Positions 9,759-18,878 are shown, counted from the stretch's first letter. The stretch: 64,000 nt of DNA from Sinimarinibacterium arenosum (GCF_005047655.1 NZ_SUKF01000005.1:62001-126000), one strand, 5' to 3'. Program-made: numbers and translations. Notes: generated from the letters alone by a model not told the origin.

Positions 9759-12242
9759 ATGCGTGATCTGATCAATCGCATCACTTATTCTCTGGTGTGG
9801 TGGCTGTTCCGACCCTTTTCGCGTTCGTTGCGGTATTCCACCGCGCCGCATCCTCTGATCGAGGGTATTGGCCTGGATCCGGAAAAGCCGGTCGTCTTTG
9901 TACTGGCCAATCGTTCCTGGGCCGATCTGTTCGTGCTGGATCGCATCTGCAAGGATCTGGACCTGCCGGCCCCCAGCCGCACGGGATCCAATTTTCCGAC
10001 GCCCAATCGGGCTGGCGTGGTCTATATGCCGGCACTGCTCGAAACCCGCGTGCGCAACACCGATCTGTTGCGCCTGATCGAGACCGGCGTCGCCACGCAA
10101 AGCTTCGACGCGCAAATCGTACCGGTTTCGATCTTCTGGGGACGCGATCCGGGCAAGGAGACCAGCTGGTTCAAGCTGATTTTCGCCGACAACGTCCAGG
10201 CCGGTCGCGTGCAGAAGCTGTTCATCATGCTGGCCAATGGCCGCAACATCTTCGCCAACTTCGGCCTGCCGCTGAACTTCCGCGAACAGATGGACAAGGG
10301 CGCGGACGCGACCACGTCGATCCGCAAGCTGGTCCGCGGCCTGCACTTCCACTTCCTGCGCGCGCGCACCGCGGCTCTGGGCCCCACGCTGCTGTCGCGG
10401 CACGTTGTGATCGATTCGCTGCTCAATGCACCGGGCGTGCTCAAGGCGATCCAGCAGGAAGCTGACGCCGGATCGGCGCAACTGAAAATGCGCGCCTATG
10501 CACGCAAGTGCGCCGAGGAGATTGCCGCGGACTACGCCACCGCGAGCATCAGTTTCCTCGAGCGGTTCCTCAGCGTCGTTGTATTCAAGCGCGTGTTTTC
10601 CGGCATTGACGTACGCGGCCTCGACCGCGTGCGGGACTGGGCCCAGCAATACGAGCTGATCTACATGCCGGCCCATCGCTCGCATGCGGATTACCTGCTG
10701 CTGTCGTACTCGTTGTACCGCGCCGGGCTGGTTCCGCCGCATATCGCTGCCGGCGTCAATCTGAACTTCTGGCCTATCGGCGGACTGCTGCGCCGCTGCG
10801 GCGCGTTCTACATGCGCCGCAGTTTCTCGGGCGATCGCATCTATACCGCCGTGTTCCGTGCCTATGTCGACTCGCTGATCCAGCGCGGCTATTCAATCGA
10901 ATTCTTCCCCGAAGGCGGCCGCAGCCGCACCGGCCGCCTGCTCGAACCGAAAACCGGATTGCTGTCGATGGTGGTCGAGGCCGGCCTGAAGCAGCGCACG
11001 CGCAAGGTCATGCTGGTGCCGGTCTATATCGGTTACGACCGCTGCTGGGAAGTCGGCAGCTATTCGAAGGAACTGCGTGGCGCCAAGAAGCAGAAGGAGT
11101 CCGCCGAAGGCCTGCTCAAGGCCGGCAAGATCCTTGGCAAATCCTATGGCAAGGCCTACATCAACTTCGGCGAACCGCTGCCGCTGCAGGAATTCGCCGA
11201 CGAGCGTCTGCCGGACTGGCGTTCGCGCTTCGCCGCTGACCAGACGCCCGAGGGCTTCAAGGCTTTCGTGGCCGATATCGCCCTCGAAAATTCACGCCGG
11301 ATCAATCGTGCGGCCGTCGCCAACCCGACCGGCCTGGCTGCAGTTGCGCTGCTGTCGTCGCCGGAACGCGTGGTCTCGCACGACGAACTGATCGAGCAGA
11401 TCGGACACCTGATCTGGCTGCTCAAGGGCAGTCCCGACAGCCCGGATCGCTACATTCCCGAACCCGCGCCGCAAGCGGTGGTCGAGTCCAGCGCACCGAT
11501 CGCCCGCATGTCCAAGGTGTCTCACCCCTGGGGCAACCTCTACGGCATCAGCGCGCGCGACGCCGTCGCTTTGACCTACAACCGCAACAACATCCAGCAT
11601 CTGTTCGCGATTCCGTCGCTGATCGCCAACCTGTTCCGGACCCGGCTGCTGCTCAGCGACGAGGCCATCCTGACCGGGGTGCGCGCCTTGTACCCGTTCC
11701 TGCGGCGCGAGTTCTTCCTGCGCCCCGGCGTCGACGAAATCGAGGGCGTCGCCCGCGAGTGGATCACGGTCATGGTGCAGCTGGGACTGCTGTCGCGCGA
11801 GGGCGAACATCTGCGCCGCCCGGACGCCAGTGCTGCCGCCTACTCGACCCTGGCGATGCTGGGCCGCGTCCTTGGCGAAACCCTGGAGCGTTACTGCATG
11901 ACCGCGCTGCTGCTGGCAGAAGAACGCAGGACCGCCGGCCCGCTGCAACGGGTGCGTTTTGAGGAAGACTGCCGCCTGTTGGCCGAGCGCATGGCAATCC
12001 TGACCGGACGCGATGCCCCTGAATTCTTCGACAAGGCGCTATTCAAGAGCTACCTGAACACGCTGATCGAGATCGGGTTGGTGACCGATTCCGGCGAACA
12101 GGGTCTGGTCGTGGACGCGCGGATCGAACGTATCGCCGAGCGCTCGCAGGAGCTGCTGTCGGACGAAAGCCGGCAGATGCTGTTGCAGCTGCTGACCCGG
12201 CGCAAACACACGGAACCCGCCGCCCAAACCGCGGTCCATTGA
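9759..12242 (+). CDS. plsB: Glycerol-3-phosphate 1-O-acyltransferase
   Basis: Inner-membrane enzyme that puts the first acyl chain on sn-glycerol-3-phosphate in phospholipid synthesis. It is 827 residues, close to E. coli PlsB (about 807). The acyltransferase motif I HRSHAD has its His at residue 306 and Asp at 311. Motif III, EFFPEGGRSRTGRLL, follows at about 385, then the helical C-terminal region. The long N-terminal domain typical of PlsB (not of the short PlsC/PlsY enzymes) is present. No operon partner; a 10-bp perfect hairpin lies just after the stop. Confidence 0.96.
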   Translation: MRDLINRITYSLVWWLFRPFSRSLRYSTAPHPLIEGIGLDPEKPVVFVLANRSWADLFVLDRICKDLDLPAPSRTGSNFPTPNRAGVVYMPALLETRVRNTDLLRLIETGVATQSFDAQIVPVSIFWGRDPGKETSWFKLIFADNVQAGRVQKLFIMLANGRNIFANFGLPLNFREQMDKGADATTSIRKLVRGLHFHFLRARTAALGPTLLSRHVVIDSLLNAPGVLKAIQQEADAGSAQLKMRAYARKCAEEIAADYATASISFLERFLSVVVFKRVFSGIDVRGLDRVRDWAQQYELIYMPAHRSHADYLLLSYSLYRAGLVPPHIAAGVNLNFWPIGGLLRRCGAFYMRRSFSGDRIYTAVFRAYVDSLIQRGYSIEFFPEGGRSRTGRLLEPKTGLLSMVVEAGLKQRTRKVMLVPVYIGYDRCWEVGSYSKELRGAKKQKESAEGLLKAGKILGKSYGKAYINFGEPLPLQEFADERLPDWRSRFAADQTPEGFKAFVADIALENSRRINRAAVANPTGLAAVALLSSPERVVSHDELIEQIGHLIWLLKGSPDSPDRYIPEPAPQAVVESSAPIARMSKVSHPWGNLYGISARDAVALTYNRNNIQHLFAIPSLIANLFRTRLLLSDEAILTGVRALYPFLRREFFLRPGVDEIEGVAREWITVMVQLGLLSREGEHLRRPDASAAAYSTLAMLGRVLGETLERYCMTALLLAEERRTAGPLQRVRFEEDCRLLAERMAILTGRDAPEFFDKALFKSYLNTLIEIGLVTDSGEQGLVVDARIERIAERSQELLSDESRQMLLQLLTRRKHTEPAAQTAVH

Positions 12243-12250
12243 CTCGTGCG

Positions 12251-12276
12251 CGGTGCCCGGCAGATTCCGGGCACCG
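12251..12276. repeat. Perfect inverted repeat after plsB
   Basis: CGGTGCCCGG and CCGGGCACCG separated by six bases, 9 bp after the plsB stop and directly before a TATAAT box. There is no T-run, so it is not a classical terminator. It covers the -35 position of the fkpA promoter and could be a terminator stem, an operator, or both. Confidence 0.6.
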
Positions 12277-12279
12277 CGC

Positions 12280-12285
12280 TATAAT
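12280..12285 (+). promoter_or_regulatory. Candidate -10 box of fkpA
   Basis: Perfect TATAAT, 46 bp before the fkpA ATG. The expected -35 position holds no match to TTGACA and is occupied by the right half of the inverted repeat 12251-12276, so the promoter may need an activator or be controlled through that repeat. Confidence 0.5.
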
Positions 12286-12293
12286 CTGCCGCC

Positions 12294-12315
12294 GGGGCAC
12301 TTCGCCCCATTTTTT
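12294..12315 (+). terminator. Small leader hairpin with T-run before fkpA
   Basis: GGGGC (12294-12298) pairs with GCCCC (12304-12308) over a five-base loop and is followed by TTTTTT (12310-12315). It lies between the candidate -10 box and the ATG. It may end plsB read-through or act as an attenuator. The five-pair stem is short, so the call is tentative. Confidence 0.4.
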
Positions 12316-12330
12316 GTATCCCGGGGAATC

Positions 12331-13080
12331 ATGAACACATCAATTCGTTATCTGGCCGTCGCCTGCGCGCTGACGCTGGTGGCGGCGTGCGCCAAGCAGG
12401 AAACCGCTTCGACCGACCAGGCCAGCACTAATGCAACGCTGGAATCTGACGCGCAGAAGTTCGGCTATGCCATCGGCATCGATCTGGGCAAGTCCCTGCA
12501 GCCGGTCAAGGAAGACGTCGACATCACCGCGCTGAAGGCGGGCCTGGATGACGCGTTCGCCGACGGCGAGCCGAAGATGGACGACGCCGCACGTGAAGAG
12601 ATCAAGAACACCATCTCGCGCAAGATGCAGGAGCGTCAGGTCAAGCTGCGCGCCGACCAGGCCGCCAAGGCCGGTGCCGAGGGCGAGAAGTTCCTGGCCG
12701 ATAACGGCAAGCGCGAAGGCGTCAAGACCACCGATTCGGGCCTGCAGTATGAAGTCCTGACCGAAGGCGACGGCAAGCACCCGACGGCCGAAGACACCGT
12801 GACCGTGCACTACAAGGGCACACTGATCAACGGCGAGGAATTCGACAGCTCGTACTCGCGCGGCCAGCCGGTGACGTTCCCGCTGAAGAACGTGATCCCG
12901 GGCTGGACCGAGGGCGTACAGCTGATGAGCACCGGCGCCAAGTACAAGTTCTACATCCCGGCCAAGCTCGGCTATGGCGAGCGTGGCGCCGGCGTCAAGA
13001 TCGGCCCCAACGAAACGCTGATCTTCGAAGTCGAACTGCTGTCGTTCGAAGCGCCGAAGGCGGAAGGCGACGCCAAGTAA
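12331..13080 (+). CDS. fkpA: FKBP-type peptidyl-prolyl cis-trans isomerase, lipoprotein (FkpA/Mip-like)
   Basis: 249 residues. The lipoprotein signal ends LTLVAAC, so it acts in the periplasm or at the outer membrane as a folding chaperone. The Mip-type helical dimerisation domain spans residues ~40-130 (FGYAIGIDLGKSL, then charged helices). The FKBP domain occupies about 140-240, with VTVHYKGTLINGEEFDSS, IPGWTEGVQLM and FYIPAKLGYGERG covering the binding pocket. The ATG at 12331 has GGGG seven bases upstream; the open frame further up has no signal peptide. Followed by a strong terminator. Confidence 0.94.
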   Translation: MNTSIRYLAVACALTLVAACAKQETASTDQASTNATLESDAQKFGYAIGIDLGKSLQPVKEDVDITALKAGLDDAFADGEPKMDDAAREEIKNTISRKMQERQVKLRADQAAKAGAEGEKFLADNGKREGVKTTDSGLQYEVLTEGDGKHPTAEDTVTVHYKGTLINGEEFDSSYSRGQPVTFPLKNVIPGWTEGVQLMSTGAKYKFYIPAKLGYGERGAGVKIGPNETLIFEVELLSFEAPKAEGDAK

Positions 13081-13119
13081 GCCTCCTCCGGCCCCGTTCG
13101 CGGGGTGGATCCCAGGTTC

Positions 13120-13147
13120 AAAACGGCCGGCGCAAGCCGGCCGTTTT
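13120..13147 (+). terminator. Terminator of fkpA
   Basis: Perfect 12-bp stem (13120-13131 with 13136-13147) closed by a GCAA tetraloop and ending in TTTT, 40 bp after the fkpA stop. Confidence 0.85.
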
Positions 13148-13312
13148 GCGTGTGTCGTCCGTAACGACAGGTGATGACCCGGTTGCGGCGCGCCATAGCC
13201 ATCGGACCACACTTGGCCGTGGATGCTGTTGTCTGGGTCTGTCCGACTGCGGGCTCGCGAATCTGGCACCCGAGCGCAGCAGCATCCTCGTCGCGCCCGA
13301 CCGGCACGCATG

Positions 13313-13335
13313 AAAAAGGGCGCCCGCAGGCGCCC
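13313..13335 (-). terminator. Terminator of the DUF1329 gene
   Basis: GGGCGCC/GGCGCCC seven-bp stem with a four-base loop, followed on the minus strand by TTTTT (A-run 13313-13317). It begins 26 bp after the minus-strand stop at 13361. The 165 bp between it and the fkpA terminator hold nothing I can assign. Confidence 0.88.
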
Positions 13336-13360
13336 TGAATCACTCAAATGCTGCAACGAC

Positions 13361-14713
13361 TTACTTGGTCGCCTGTTTCTGCACGTTGCTGGGATCGAAG
13401 TACGACGGCTCGAACACGCGCTCGGCGGATTCCTCATCCTCGTTATTCATCGCCTGCACCAGATAGCGATTGTTCTGCATGTCGTAGATCGTCTCGATTA
13501 CCGGCGCCAGATACGGCTTGTCGTAAGCCTGGGCGACATGCGCTTCCTGCCAGCGCCACAGTTGCCCGCGACGGTCGTAAATATCGACCAGCGCGATCTG
13601 CCAGCTGTCTTCGTCGAAATAGAAACGACGCTTGGCATAGATGTGCGTTGTCGTCGGCTTGACCTCACCTTCGACAATCCAGACGCGATGCAGCTCGTAA
13701 CGCGCCAGATTCTGGTCAATGTGCCCTTTCTGGATGATGTCGCTGTACTTGTACTTGTCACTGTGGATCACGTACGCGTTGTAAGGGATGTACATCTCCT
13801 TCTTGCCTACGATCTTCCAGGTGTAACGATCGGTCGCGCCGTTGAAGGTATCGGTCTGGTCGTTGGTGCGCAGACCGTCAGCGCCGGTACCGGGATTGTC
13901 GTAACCGACATTGGGCGCTCGGCGCAGCCGCCGCTGGCCCGGGTTGTACTGCCAGGCGCGGCGCGGTTCCTTGACCTGATCCATCGTTTCATGGACCAGC
14001 GTGATGGTGCCCGCAAGACGCGGCGGTGCGGTCACCAGCTGCAGGAAATAGATGATGACGTTGTCCAGCGACGCCGGCGTCGCACCCTGCTTGCTATAGG
14101 TAAAGGTGACGTCTTCGCGGATCTTGACCAGGTTGTAGTTGCCCGATGCAGTCACTGCAGCCTGGTTGTTCCAGCGACGTGTACCCTGACCGCGATAACG
14201 CACCTTGTGGTTCCAAACCGGCTCCACACCCGACTTCGGGACGGGAAACGGCACACCAACGATTGCATTGATCAGAGCCTCGCCATTGCCGCCAAGTTCG
14301 GCTTCGAGCGCATTCTTGTAGGTTGCATCGTAGTAGAACTGCGGATACGCAGCGGTACGCCGCGTCGGGTACACGTTCATCTTGTAGGTGCCGGGAAACT
14401 TCTCCAGCATCGCCAGCTGACCTTCGCTCAGCTTGGCCTTGTACTGCGCCATGTTCTGCGCGGTGATGGTGAATTCGGGCTTGTCATCCGGAAACGGATC
14501 GCAGTAGCGACTGCCTTCGCCCTTGAAACACGCTGGCGCGGTGCTCAGTCCGCCGTCCCATGCCGGAATGGTTCCGTCCTTGTTGCCAGCGCGCTCTGCG
14601 CCCACCGGCGTCAGACCGGACTTCAGCTTTTCAGCTTCTTCCGGACTGATCTTGGCCAGTACCGGAAGCGCCACGAACGCCATCAGCAGCGCGATACACG
14701 ATGCGCTTTTCAT
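13361..14713 (-). CDS. DUF1329 periplasmic/outer-membrane lipid-associated protein
   Basis: 450 residues with a Sec signal peptide (MKSASCIALLMAFVALPVLA). The rest matches the DUF1329 pattern: an early PVGAERAGNKDGTIPAWDGG, then NAYVIHSDKYKYSDIIQKGHID and the late block ARYELHRVWIVEGEVK..HIYAKRRFYFDEDSW. Such proteins are usually paired with a DUF1302 outer-membrane protein and occur beside catabolic genes for hydrophobic substrates. No DUF1302 gene is seen here. The gene follows the ketone-catabolic operon on the same strand after 123 bp that contain a pentanucleotide repeat. Exact function unknown. Confidence 0.85.
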   Translation of the reverse strand: MKSASCIALLMAFVALPVLAKISPEEAEKLKSGLTPVGAERAGNKDGTIPAWDGGLSTAPACFKGEGSRYCDPFPDDKPEFTITAQNMAQYKAKLSEGQLAMLEKFPGTYKMNVYPTRRTAAYPQFYYDATYKNALEAELGGNGEALINAIVGVPFPVPKSGVEPVWNHKVRYRGQGTRRWNNQAAVTASGNYNLVKIREDVTFTYSKQGATPASLDNVIIYFLQLVTAPPRLAGTITLVHETMDQVKEPRRAWQYNPGQRRLRRAPNVGYDNPGTGADGLRTNDQTDTFNGATDRYTWKIVGKKEMYIPYNAYVIHSDKYKYSDIIQKGHIDQNLARYELHRVWIVEGEVKPTTTHIYAKRRFYFDEDSWQIALVDIYDRRGQLWRWQEAHVAQAYDKPYLAPVIETIYDMQNNRYLVQAMNNEDEESAERVFEPSYFDPSNVQKQATK

Positions 14714-14777
14714 TGTTATCCCCTCTCCTCACGAGTCAGCGCCTTACGATAGTTCAGATGCGCGCGCCAGACCAGTC

Positions 14778-14817
14778 GGGACGGGACGGGACGGGACGGG
14801 ACGGGACGGGACGGGAC
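14778..14817. repeat. Pentanucleotide tandem repeat (GGGAC)x8
   Basis: Eight exact copies of GGGAC, 64 bp upstream of the DUF1329 start and 19 bp downstream of the ligase stop. The plus strand carries eight G-triplets with two-base spacers, a textbook G-quadruplex pattern. Tracts of this sort change length by slippage and could alter expression of the downstream gene. Confidence 0.97.
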
Positions 14818-14836
14818 GAACCATTATTCTGCTGTC

Positions 14837-16894
14837 TCAACCGCTGAGCATGGCCAGATGCCGTTCGCGAAATCGCACGAACCAGTCGATCGCCGCCGGA
14901 TTCATCGTTGAGTCACGGCTCATGGCCTGCGCAGGCGTTGCGCCCATCAGCAGGCGCCGCACCGGAACCTCCATCTTTTTTCCGGTCAAGGTGTAGGGAA
15001 TCTCGTCGACCGCATAGATCTGATCCGGCACGTGCCGCGGGCTGCAATCGCTGCGCAGCTGCGCGGCAATGCGCTCACGCAGCGTGACATCCAGCGAGCA
15101 ACCCGCACGTAATTTGACGAACATCGGGATGAACACGCGACCGCCGGCCATCTCGCAACATACGACCAGGCTGTCGAGCACTTCAGGCACACGCTCAACG
15201 CTGCGATAGATCTCGGACGTACCGATGCAGACCCCGTAGCGATTCAACATCGCATCGGAGCGGCCGTAGATGTAACAACCACCCCGGGCATTGAGCTTCA
15301 TGTAGTCGCCATGCCGCCATACCCCCGGATGCTGCGGGTACCCGGTGAAATAGGCATCGCGGTAGCGTCGTCCGTCCGCGTCATCGGCAAAACGCAAAGG
15401 CATCGACGGCATCGGACTGCGGATCACCAGTTCACCCACGCGATCGATCTGGGCTCTGCCCTGATCGTCCCAGACTTCCGCGTCGACCCCGAGCGCGCGG
15501 GTCTGGATCTCGCCGGCATAGACCGGGTGCGTCGGTGTCGCCGCCGCCAGCGCCGACGCCACTTCAGTACCTCCGCTCTGCGAGGTCACCCAGAGGTCCG
15601 CTTTGACTGCCTGGTAGAACCACGCAAAGGTTTCCGGCATGGATGGCGCACCGGCCAGCAGCACTGTATTCAGGCGTTCCAGCGCGAACTGCTTGCACGG
15701 CCGCACGCCACCGCGCTGCTGGATCTGCACGTAAGCCGGGCTGACCCCCAGCACATCGACCCCCGCCTGGTCCGCTATGCGCCACAAAACCAGCGGGTCG
15801 GGCTCGATCGGACTGCCGTCATACAGCACCGCCGTCGCGCCCTGCAGCAGCGACGCGATCAGCACGTTCCACATCATCCAGCCGGTGGTCGAGTGATACA
15901 GCACCCGCGAACCCTGACGCAGTCCGACGTGAAACGCCGTCAGTTTCAGATGCTCCACCAGCACACCGACATGACTGTGCACGATGGCTTTCGGCGGCCC
16001 GGTGGTCCCGGATGAGAACAACACCCAGAGCGGGTGATCGTGTGCAACCCGCTCGAAGCGGAAATCCTCTACCGGGCCGTCGGGGCTGCGCAGCAGCGTC
16101 GTCCATAACCGCACCTGCGCATGCACCGGCGGTGGGATCGCATCAGCGTCGAGATAGGGCAGCCAGACCAGCTGTTCGATGCTGTCCAGCTGTGCGCAGA
16201 TCCGCCGCACCTCCTCGACCCGCGAATAGTCCTGCCCCGCAAAGCGATAGCCATCGACCGCAAACAGCAGCTTTGGCCGGACCTGCCGCAGGCGGTCGAT
16301 CACGGCACTGGCGCCGAACTCCGGCGAAGCCGTCGACCAGATGGCACCGACGGCCACGGTCGCCATCATCGCAATCGCAGTCTGCGGAATGTTCGGCATG
16401 AAGGCAGCGACGTGGTCTCCAGGACCGATTCCGAGCGCACGAAGCTGCGTTGCCAGCTGGCGCACCTGACGGTCGAGTTCGCGCCACGACAGCCGACCCA
16501 GCACCCCGCGCTCGGACGCAAACATCAGGGCCGGTGCATCCGGTGCGAGCGTGGCGTGACGCAGCAGATGTTCGGCGTAGTTGACCCGCGCACCTTCGAA
16601 CCAGAGCGCTCCCGGCATGACGCGACGATCCAGCACGCACCGGTAGGGTGTCTCCGACCGCACCTCGAAATAGTCCCAGATCGCGGCCCAGAAGCCTTCG
16701 AGATCGGCCACCGACCAGGCCCATAACGCGTCATAGTCCGGCAGATCCATGCCACGGCGCGCATTCAGCCAACGGCGGAAATGCTCCACCGGCGCGTCAG
16801 CGACGAACGCGTCATGCGGCGACCACAGCCACTGGCCCTCGGCGATCGCCGGAGGCGTCACCACCGGCACTCTGAGTGAGCCCAACGAGGCCAC
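14837..16894 (-). CDS. Acetoacetyl-CoA synthetase-type ligase, copy 2 (Bal-like)
   Basis: 685-residue adenylate-forming acid-CoA ligase, ATP plus acid plus CoA to acyl-CoA. The N-terminus (PVEHFRRWLNARRG..DYDALWAWSV) is the specific cap of the acetoacetyl-CoA synthetase branch. The AMP-binding signature FSSGTTGPPKAIVHSH is near residue 290, TSQSGGTEV follows, and YTLTGKKMEVPVRRLLMG carries the C-terminal catalytic lysine. Benzoylacetate-CoA ligase of the acetophenone pathway belongs to the same branch. It is a clear paralogue of the ligase at 18879-20933. It is the last gene of the long operon, 18 bp after the DUF5938 gene. The substrate is presumably a beta-keto acid; which one cannot be read from the sequence. 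Confidence 0.9.
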   Translation of the reverse strand: MASLGSLRVPVVTPPAIAEGQWLWSPHDAFVADAPVEHFRRWLNARRGMDLPDYDALWAWSVADLEGFWAAIWDYFEVRSETPYRCVLDRRVMPGALWFEGARVNYAEHLLRHATLAPDAPALMFASERGVLGRLSWRELDRQVRQLATQLRALGIGPGDHVAAFMPNIPQTAIAMMATVAVGAIWSTASPEFGASAVIDRLRQVRPKLLFAVDGYRFAGQDYSRVEEVRRICAQLDSIEQLVWLPYLDADAIPPPVHAQVRLWTTLLRSPDGPVEDFRFERVAHDHPLWVLFSSGTTGPPKAIVHSHVGVLVEHLKLTAFHVGLRQGSRVLYHSTTGWMMWNVLIASLLQGATAVLYDGSPIEPDPLVLWRIADQAGVDVLGVSPAYVQIQQRGGVRPCKQFALERLNTVLLAGAPSMPETFAWFYQAVKADLWVTSQSGGTEVASALAAATPTHPVYAGEIQTRALGVDAEVWDDQGRAQIDRVGELVIRSPMPSMPLRFADDADGRRYRDAYFTGYPQHPGVWRHGDYMKLNARGGCYIYGRSDAMLNRYGVCIGTSEIYRSVERVPEVLDSLVVCCEMAGGRVFIPMFVKLRAGCSLDVTLRERIAAQLRSDCSPRHVPDQIYAVDEIPYTLTGKKMEVPVRRLLMGATPAQAMSRDSTMNPAAIDWFVRFRERHLAMLSG

Positions 16895-16912
16895 GCCCCC
16901 GGCTCCGTTCCG

Positions 16913-18049
16913 CTAGCAGCGAACCGCTGTAGCCGCATGCACCGTCAGCTGCGGAGCACTGACCAGTCCGAATGACTGCAGCACCCCCAGCAGCGGCCGG
17001 TGTCCAAACGCCTGACATCCGGATGCAAAGCCATAGCGCAGCGGCGGCGCCTGCAACAGATGGTAGGCCGCGTAGGCCTGCAGCAGGCCGGTCTGCTTGT
17101 AGTTGCAGTTGCCGTGAATCACGCAATGCGCACGCCCGAGCGGACCACTCGCGTGCACCGAATCGATCGAGGTGTTGATGCGCGGATTCTCGCGCGGCGG
17201 CATGCCGGCCTGCAGACTCGCCGCCATCTCGGACAGCTGTTTTTCCTGCTCGTCCTTCGGCAACGGTTTGATCTTTTCCTCGACCACCGCTGCGATCTGC
17301 ACCACGCCCTCCATCACGCTGCGTTCGAACACACCGCCCATGGCCTTGCAGGTGGCCACGCGCGGATCGTTCTTGAACCACACCGGATGCGCAGTCCCGC
17401 CCCAGGGCAGCGCCATCGCCGTCTCGTGCTGACCGGGCACCATGACCTCGGCCTTGGCGGTCGGCGCCCACTTCACGTACTGGTTCTGCTCCAGATGGAA
17501 GAACTCGGCGGTGAGGATGCTGAAGATCGTCTGCGTCGACGCATAGGTCGGAAACCCGCGCCACAGCACCAGAATGTCGAGCGTGTCCAGCCCCGGCGTT
17601 TCCAGGCACAGATTGGCCGCGATTTCTCCCGTGGTGTACATCTGCGCAATGCCGGGCGCCAGCAGCAGTTTGCGCTCGGCGAAGCGCGCGCCCCAGGTCG
17701 CCTCCGCATGCATCATCCAGTTCTGCTCACCGTTGGTGTCGGTGTAGTGCGCACCGGCGGCAAGGCAGGCCTCAACCGCTTCACCACCGTACTTCATGAA
17801 CGGACCGACCATGTTGCACATGACCTGACTGCCCTTCATCAGCCGAGTCAGTGCCTCGGTGCTGTGCTCCACCTCGGCGATGTCGTAGTCGGCGTTCTCG
17901 ATCCCGGGCACTTTCGACAGCACTTCGGCGATGCGCTTGGCATCGCGCCCCGCCGCCGTGAACGGCACGCGGTGTTCGCGAAGATATTCCGCCACCAGGC
18001 GCCCGGTGTATCCGGTGACACCGTAGACCACAACAGGCTTCTTGCTCAT
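16913..18049 (-). CDS. Saccharopine dehydrogenase-like NAD(P)-binding protein (DUF5938 type)
   Basis: 378 residues. The N-terminal Rossmann fold (VVVYGVTGYTGRLVAEYL, residues ~6-23) and MKGSQVMCNMVGPFMKYGGEAVEACLAAGAHYTDTNGE are typical of the saccharopine-dehydrogenase-like and trans-acting enoyl reductase family. The C-terminal half (KWAPTAKAEVMVPGQ, HCVIHGNCNYKQTGLLQAYAAYHLL) resembles DUF5938 proteins. A reductase or dehydrogenase role on a catabolic intermediate is an inference from the fold and from its place inside the operon, 32 bp after an SDR gene and 18 bp before a CoA ligase gene. Confidence 0.75.
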   Translation of the reverse strand: MSKKPVVVYGVTGYTGRLVAEYLREHRVPFTAAGRDAKRIAEVLSKVPGIENADYDIAEVEHSTEALTRLMKGSQVMCNMVGPFMKYGGEAVEACLAAGAHYTDTNGEQNWMMHAEATWGARFAERKLLLAPGIAQMYTTGEIAANLCLETPGLDTLDILVLWRGFPTYASTQTIFSILTAEFFHLEQNQYVKWAPTAKAEVMVPGQHETAMALPWGGTAHPVWFKNDPRVATCKAMGGVFERSVMEGVVQIAAVVEEKIKPLPKDEQEKQLSEMAASLQAGMPPRENPRINTSIDSVHASGPLGRAHCVIHGNCNYKQTGLLQAYAAYHLLQAPPLRYGFASGCQAFGHRPLLGVLQSFGLVSAPQLTVHAATAVRC

Positions 18050-18081
18050 TCCAGCTCTCCTCGTTGTTCGGTATTTTTTCG

Positions 18082-18852
18082 TTATGCAGTCATGCCGCCA
18101 TCGACGACCAGATCGGAGCCGGTGACGTAGCTGGATTCATCAGAGGCCAGAAACAGCACCGCGCTGGCAATCTCGTCGGGCCGCGCAAATCGTCCCAATG
18201 GAATGCGCGCCAGGGTGCGCTCGACAAAAGCCTGGGCCTGATCCGGCGGCAGTGTCGCTACTGCCGCTGCCACCATCTGCGTCTCGGCAAAGCCGGGGCA
18301 GACGCAGTTGACGCGGATGCCGTAACCGGCGCGGGCGCAGTGGATCGCGGCGGACTTGCTGAACAGGCGCACACCGCCCTTGCTGGCGTTGTAGGCCGGA
18401 ATCAGCGGCTCCCCGATCAGGCCTTCGATCGAGGCAATGTTGACGATCGACCCCCCGCCCGCCTTCATGCGCGCAATCGCCGCCTGCGTGCCGAGAAACA
18501 CGCCGTCCAGGTTCACGGCCAGCGTCGACTTCCACTGCGCCAGACGAGTGGCTTCGACATCCGACAAGGTTGCCACTCCGGCATTGTTGACGACGACATC
18601 GATCCTGCCCCAGGCCTTGATGACGGCGTCGAGCACCTCGGTCCACTGCCCCTCCTCGGTGACGTCCTGCGGCATGAAGCAGGCGTCGTGACCCTCGCTG
18701 CGCAAACGTGCCGCTTCGGTTTCACCGGTCGCACTGTCGCGGTCGGTCAGCATCACTTTCGCGCCCTCGGCCAGCAGCGCCTGCACCGCGGCCAGACCCA
18801 GACCGCGCGCGGCTCCGGTCACCAGACAGACCTTGTCCTTCACTCGATTCAT
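18082..18852 (-). CDS. Short-chain dehydrogenase/reductase, operon copy 2
   Basis: 256 residues, classical SDR. The cofactor loop is TGAARGLG (residues 12-19), NNAG is near 87, SIVNIAS precedes the active site, and YNASK supplies the catalytic Tyr and Lys. The C-terminal VTGSDLVVDGGMTA is the usual SDR ending. An acidic residue after beta-2 (LTDRDS) suggests NAD(H) preference. In the acetophenone pathway a related SDR oxidises 1-phenylethanol to the ketone, but substrate identity here is not readable. It sits 26 bp after the first ligase gene. Confidence 0.9.
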   Translation of the reverse strand: MNRVKDKVCLVTGAARGLGLAAVQALLAEGAKVMLTDRDSATGETEAARLRSEGHDACFMPQDVTEEGQWTEVLDAVIKAWGRIDVVVNNAGVATLSDVEATRLAQWKSTLAVNLDGVFLGTQAAIARMKAGGGSIVNIASIEGLIGEPLIPAYNASKGGVRLFSKSAAIHCARAGYGIRVNCVCPGFAETQMVAAAVATLPPDQAQAFVERTLARIPLGRFARPDEIASAVLFLASDESSYVTGSDLVVDGGMTA

Positions 18853-18878
18853 CGCCGTCTCTCCTCAAGACTCACGCG

